From NCBI GenBank assembly GCA_030666035.1, contig DAOUYQ010000017.1:1-9417 (forward strand): a stretch of 9,417 bases of DNA, given 5' to 3'. Numbering within the stretch: position 1 is the first letter of the stretch; each line of letters starts with the position of its first letter. A program made the translations under genes and the position numbers. Source of the stretch: Microcaldota archaeon. Lineage in GTDB: Archaea; Micrarchaeota; Micrarchaeia; Anstonellales; Bilamarchaeaceae. This document shows, in pieces, positions 7,364-9,417 of the stretch. The notes below the pieces were generated by a model. That model was given only the letters and a program-made list of their open reading frames with translations. It searched no databases and had not been told where the DNA came from.

Positions 7364-7511
7364 ATGGCCCAGTAAATCCGCATTTACAGACATACTTGTT
7401 CCTTACCTCCCTGCAGTGGTTGCAGCGCACAATATGATTGCCGCATTCCGGGCAGGGGAACTCGGCAAACTCTTTTGCCAGCTTTCCGCATGTTGAACAT
7501 CTTTTTGTCAT
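7362..7511 (-). CDS. small zinc-ribbon protein, archaeal translation-associated (COG2888 type)
   Basis: The 49-residue product is rich in paired cysteines: CSTC (5-8), CPEC (20-23), CNHC (30-33) and CKC (42-44), ending CGFTGP. This is the pattern of the archaeal HVO_2753-like / COG2888 zinc ribbons, about 50-60 residues with two zinc sites and a conserved CGFxGP end, annotated as RNA-binding proteins with a role in translation. Position just upstream of EF-1 beta is the usual archaeal arrangement and supports the call. The last pair is CxC where the family normally has CxxC. The start ATG at 7511 has GGTGA six bases upstream (7518-7522). It is the first gene of the two-gene operon. Confidence 0.92.
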   Translation of the reverse strand: MTKRCSTCGKLAKEFAEFPCPECGNHIVRCNHCREVRNKYVCKCGFTGP

Positions 7512-7517
7512 ATCAAT

Positions 7518-7522
7518 TCACC
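7518..7522 (-). promoter_or_regulatory. Shine-Dalgarno for the zinc-ribbon gene
   Basis: Reverse-strand GGTGA lies six bases before the ATG at 7511. It supports this start for the short gene. Confidence 0.65.
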
Positions 7523-7552
7523 GAAAAAAGTTAATGGATTAAGATTGGACCG

Positions 7553-7562
7553 CTTTTTAAAG
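7553..7562 (-). promoter_or_regulatory. TATA-like box for the zinc-ribbon/EF-1 beta operon
   Basis: Reverse-strand CTTTAAAAAG is centred about 46 bases before the zinc-ribbon ATG. Transcription about 25 bases downstream would give a leader of some 20 bases carrying the GGTGA site. It lies in the 73-base gap after the upstream minus-strand gene, so the operon probably has its own promoter. Confidence 0.5.
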
Positions 7563-7584
7563 CTTGGCGTCTTTTCGTAAGCGC

Positions 7585-8205
7585 TTAATACGGGGCGCAC
7601 TCGAGCATGCCTGGCGTGCACCCTTTTGGCCTGGTATTTTCTCTTTCTGCTGAAGGCTTCTGTGACGCCATCGGATTCTGCCTTTTCCCATGCTTTTTGC
7701 CAAGCTTCCTTGTTTTTGGTTTCTTTCCTTTGCGTTTTTTCTTAGGCTTTGCAGGGATTTCTCTTTCTACAGGCTCTTTTTTGGAGCGAAGTTCCAACCC
7801 TGCATCTTCTTGCTCAAAATTCCATGGGTTTTCAAGAATTGCAGGGACCTCTTTCCCAGGTGTTTTGCCAGCTATACCAGCCTTTACCCAAGTATCTTCT
7901 TTTCCAGAATCCAATCCAGCGTCCTTTACTCCACAATCTTCTTTTCCTGCATCTTTTACTCCAGCGTCCACTCCAGGGTATTCTATATTTATTTCTTCAG
8001 CAAGGGGGGCCTTTGCTCCAAATTCCCCTTTGCCCTCCATTCCAATAAAACCCGAGGGTGTTCTTCCCTTTTTAGGGGCGTCAATTCTATTAGTGTCAAT
8101 GAGCATTGCTGCAGCAGTGGCTGCTAATATCAGGGCTCCCGTCCTCGCTATAGGCTTTATTTTTGAGGGAGTTTTTTGCAGCTTTCTCCTGGTTCGCTTT
8201 GACAT
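7585..8205 (-). CDS. orphan one-pass membrane protein with DAG-type repeats and Lys-rich region
   Basis: I do not recognise this 206-residue protein. It has a strongly basic N-terminus (MSKRTRRKLQK), a short hydrophobic helix (about 22-36, TGALILAATAAAMLI), and then a long low-complexity region. Residues 78-110 contain imperfect repeats built on VKDAG and GKED, residues 153-175 are dominated by Lys/Arg, and the end has two cysteines (C196, C203). This suggests a membrane-tethered, largely disordered protein with an acidic-then-basic outer part. The positive-inside rule places the N-terminus in the cytoplasm. The plus strand is open over nearly the same span (7607-8224), but that product lacks sensible organisation. 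The minus strand also has a TATA-like box about 29 bases before its ATG, fitting a leaderless start. No family-based evidence supports it, so coding status is probable rather than certain. Confidence 0.65.
   Translation of the reverse strand: MSKRTRRKLQKTPSKIKPIARTGALILAATAAAMLIDTNRIDAPKKGRTPSGFIGMEGKGEFGAKAPLAEEINIEYPGVDAGVKDAGKEDCGVKDAGLDSGKEDTWVKAGIAGKTPGKEVPAILENPWNFEQEDAGLELRSKKEPVEREIPAKPKKKRKGKKPKTRKLGKKHGKRQNPMASQKPSAERENTRPKGCTPGMLECAPY
7876..7974 (-). repeat. imperfect coding tandem repeat (VKDAG / GKED units)
   Basis: Within the orphan membrane protein, short units follow as VDAG, VKDAG, KEDCG, VKDAG, LDSG, KEDTW and VKAG. In DNA the motifs CCTTTACtcc and ATCTTCTTTTCC recur on the plus strand at spacings of about 40-45 bases. 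Such units usually act as extracytoplasmic linkers and can change length by slippage. Confidence 0.7.
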
Positions 8206-8230
8206 GGTATTAATTTGGGTGTAGAAATGT

Positions 8231-8238
8231 ATTTAAAT
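8231..8238 (-). promoter_or_regulatory. TATA-like box, leaderless geometry, for the orphan membrane-protein gene
   Basis: ATTTAAAT is centred about 29 bases upstream of the ATG at 8205, with no Shine-Dalgarno between them. This is the expected spacing for a transcript starting within a few bases of the start codon, and it supports the minus strand as the coding one. Confidence 0.5.
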
Positions 8239-8282
8239 GTGGGAGTTTTGTGCAATTATCCGGAATAATGCTCCACACAAAC

Positions 8283-8291
8283 AATATAAAT
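8283..8291 (+). promoter_or_regulatory. TATA-like box for tRNA-Arg
   Basis: AATATAAAT is centred about 41 bases before the tRNA 5' end. Initiation about 25 bases downstream would leave a leader of roughly 16 bases for RNase P to remove. Confidence 0.42.
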
Positions 8292-8327
8292 CCTTTTAAC
8301 CCCAACCAATATTTACCATAATCTTTT

Positions 8328-8401
8328 GCCCCCATAGTCTAGCCTGGATAGGACACGAGCTTGCGGAGCTTGGAACCTGGGTTCGAATCCCAGTGAGGGC
8401 G
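8328..8401 (+). tRNA. tRNA-Arg (anticodon GCG)
   Basis: A complete cloverleaf of 74 bases including the discriminator G. The acceptor stem is GCCCCCA with TGAGGGC. The D arm is 8337-8354, the anticodon stem is CGAGC/GCTTG with loop TTGCGGA (anticodon at 8363-8365), followed by a four-base variable region. The T arm is CTGGG-TTCGAAT-CCCAG. GCG reads CGC (and CGU if G34 wobbles) as arginine. No intron is present, and CCA is not encoded (GAAATTTT follows), so the end must be added enzymatically. One acceptor pair is broken: C5 faces A68. A short T4 run at 8405-8408 follows. Confidence 0.94.
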
Positions 8402-8489
8402 AAATTTTCCTATGTAGGGAGAGGGGGTTCGGAAAGCAGGGCATAAAATATATCTGATTCCCCATATTCAACATCTGTGAATTTCAATG

Positions 8490-8516
8490 TTTTTTTCTTA
8501 TATATTCTTTTATTTT
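8490..8516 (+). terminator. possible oligo-T terminator downstream of tRNA-Arg
   Basis: A run of seven T followed by further T-rich sequence, of the kind archaeal RNA polymerase uses to terminate. It is about 90 bases beyond the tRNA end, so assignment to the tRNA is uncertain. Confidence 0.3.
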
Positions 8517-8578
8517 CGGCATCAATCCGAATTCAAAATACACTTCAGTCCATTTGCTTTTCTTGGCTGAAGCCAACC

Positions 8579-8587
8579 ATTTAAGAA
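8579..8587 (+). promoter_or_regulatory. TATA-like box for the HEAT lipoprotein gene
   Basis: ATTTAAGAA is centred about 38 bases before the GTG start. A start of transcription about 25 bases downstream would just include the purine-rich AGGGTGG motif at 8610-8616, a possible ribosome binding site. Confidence 0.35.
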
Positions 8588-8620
8588 GATTTATGGTTAT
8601 AGTTACTAGAGGGTGGTGTT

Positions 8621-9417
8621 GTGGCAAGAAGATTATTTCATCCAAGTAAAAGGAATGTTGATTCCCAAACAAAAGAAGAGAGGAAACCTCGTCTGAGCAA
8701 GTTCCTTCTGGCATCTGTTCTTTTCGCAGGGTGTGTTCCCTCTCCCGCTGTCAACTATCCATTGCCGAAGGGCATCAATGAAGAGATATATAACAGGCAG
8801 ACTGAATGCGGTGCAACACGCGTGTGCTCCTTCCAAAGCGCTACATATGGCAGTCCCTTTACTGGAACCCACTCAGCTGGAGGTATGTCGTGCTGTACAG
8901 TGAAGCCGTCTGTAGAGAATCAGTTCTACTGTCGCACAGGCATTCTCGGAGACATGGCAACAAGGGAAGGCACGACACCGCAGTTAAGGAACAAGATAAT
9001 AGATGTATTGGTCCGGATTGGTATTAACGACAAATTGGACGTAGTCCGCAGAGGAGCAGGCCGGGCCCTGATAGACATCCTCGTAAGGCATGGGATTAAT
9101 GAACCTGAGCTGGGGAAAAAGATACTCCCAGTCCTTGAGAGAATGCTAGACGATAAGAGCTTATATGTGCGCAGTGGCATATGTTCTGGAATCTCTCGTA
9201 CTGAATTTGAATCTGGACCGGCAGCACCGGTTGAGAACAAGGAGATAGTAGCACTCTTCCCGCAGCAGATGATGGGACTGATAAATAAGATGCTCAGCAG
9301 CGAGGATGCCAGCATACGCAGGTGGGGCGACTATAGCCTGAGCGATTTCATCGTGAAAGGCGAGGCCGAATTGGAATATGCCGTAAATGCAATGCATCTG
9401 CTTGTACAAAAACTGCC
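8621..9417 (+). CDS. HEAT-repeat lipoprotein (partial, C-terminus off the right edge)
   Basis: 265 residues are visible. A long charged n-region (1-27, with RKPRLSK) leads into the hydrophobic FLLASVLFAG and a good lipobox (LFAGC, Cys38), so mature protein is predicted to be lipid-anchored outside the membrane. Residues 39-110 hold five further cysteines (C63, C69, C91, C92, C104), suggesting disulfides or a metal site. From about 118 onward, paired helices of HEAT/armadillo type are seen, with the typical second-helix motifs DVVRRGAGRALIDIL (140-154), YVRSGICSGI (182-191) and SIRRWGDYSLSDFI (231-244). These repeats form protein-binding scaffolds; the partner is unknown. The start is GTG at 8621, preceded by AGGGTGG at 8610-8616 and by an in-frame TAG at 8600, so no longer start exists. 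An upstream ATG-initiated form is not possible in this frame. Confidence 0.75.
   Translation, partial: MARRLFHPSKRNVDSQTKEERKPRLSKFLLASVLFAGCVPSPAVNYPLPKGINEEIYNRQTECGATRVCSFQSATYGSPFTGTHSAGGMSCCTVKPSVENQFYCRTGILGDMATREGTTPQLRNKIIDVLVRIGINDKLDVVRRGAGRALIDILVRHGINEPELGKKILPVLERMLDDKSLYVRSGICSGISRTEFESGPAAPVENKEIVALFPQQMMGLINKMLSSEDASIRRWGDYSLSDFIVKGEAELEYAVNAMHLLVQKL

Larger units (their letters stand above)
8402..8620. other. intergenic region between tRNA-Arg and the HEAT lipoprotein
   Basis: No gene is supported in these 219 bases. They contain a T-rich stretch at 8490-8516, beginning with seven T, that could end tRNA transcription, and the presumed promoter of the next gene near its right end. 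Short minus-strand openings here run into the antisense of the lipoprotein gene and have no recognisable product. Confidence 0.5.

Noticed and set aside
7352..7393. 14-residue N-terminal extension of EF-1 beta
   Set aside because: It is the out-of-frame reading of the zinc-ribbon gene; the inner ATG has a Shine-Dalgarno and the family start.
7578..7587. Palindrome TAAGCGCTTA at the end of the orphan membrane-protein gene
   Set aside because: Ten bases of perfect symmetry overlapping a stop codon is short enough to be chance, has no T-run, and shows no second copy in the window.
7607..8224. Long plus-strand opening opposite the orphan membrane protein
   Set aside because: Its product is Phe/Ser/Pro-rich without domain organisation, whereas the minus strand has a sensible N-terminus, a membrane helix and a TATA-like box at the right distance. 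The lysine-rich repeats on one strand explain the open frame on the other.
8484..8872. Short minus-strand openings near the HEAT lipoprotein
   Set aside because: They are antisense to the lipoprotein gene or its promoter and show no family motif or ribosome binding site.

Overview
The window is archaeal. It carries both subunits of the archaea-only GatDE tRNA amidotransferase, an archaeal-type EF-1 beta gene next to the small archaeal translation zinc ribbon (COG2888 type), a tRNA without an encoded CCA end, and start regions with archaeal TATA-like boxes, several close enough to the start codon to imply leaderless transcripts. Compact spacing, small surface proteins and several orphan genes would fit a DPANN-type genome, for example the Diapherotrites or Micrarchaeota. 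That placement is inference; the domain Archaea is not in much doubt.

Layout. At the left edge (1-432, minus) is the N-terminal part of a predicted lipoprotein, divergent from gatD-gatE (497-3557, plus), which makes Gln-tRNA(Gln) by transamidation. Convergent with gatE is a GCS2-family carboxylate-amine ligase (glutamate-cysteine ligase-like, 3596-4915, minus). The 290-base divergent gap after it (4916-5205) holds an unusual chain of seven unrelated back-to-back inverted repeats. Next come a gene encoding only the C-terminal part of ribosomal protein L11 (5206-5481) and, overlapping it as ATGA, a membrane-anchored surface beta-propeller protein (5478-7106).

From 7103 the minus strand carries a small translation operon: the zinc-ribbon protein (7362-7511) followed by EF-1 beta (7103-7351). 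Upstream of it is an orphan one-pass membrane protein with DAG-type repeats and a lysine-rich tail (7585-8205, minus). A tRNA-Arg(GCG) lies at 8328-8401 on the plus strand. The right edge holds a HEAT-repeat lipoprotein (8621-9417, plus) that runs off the window.

The theme is translation (GatDE, L11 fragment, zinc ribbon, EF-1 beta, tRNA-Arg) mixed with cell-surface proteins. The two observations most worth following are the tandem hairpin cluster at 4951-5123 and the N-terminally missing L11 gene directly beside it.
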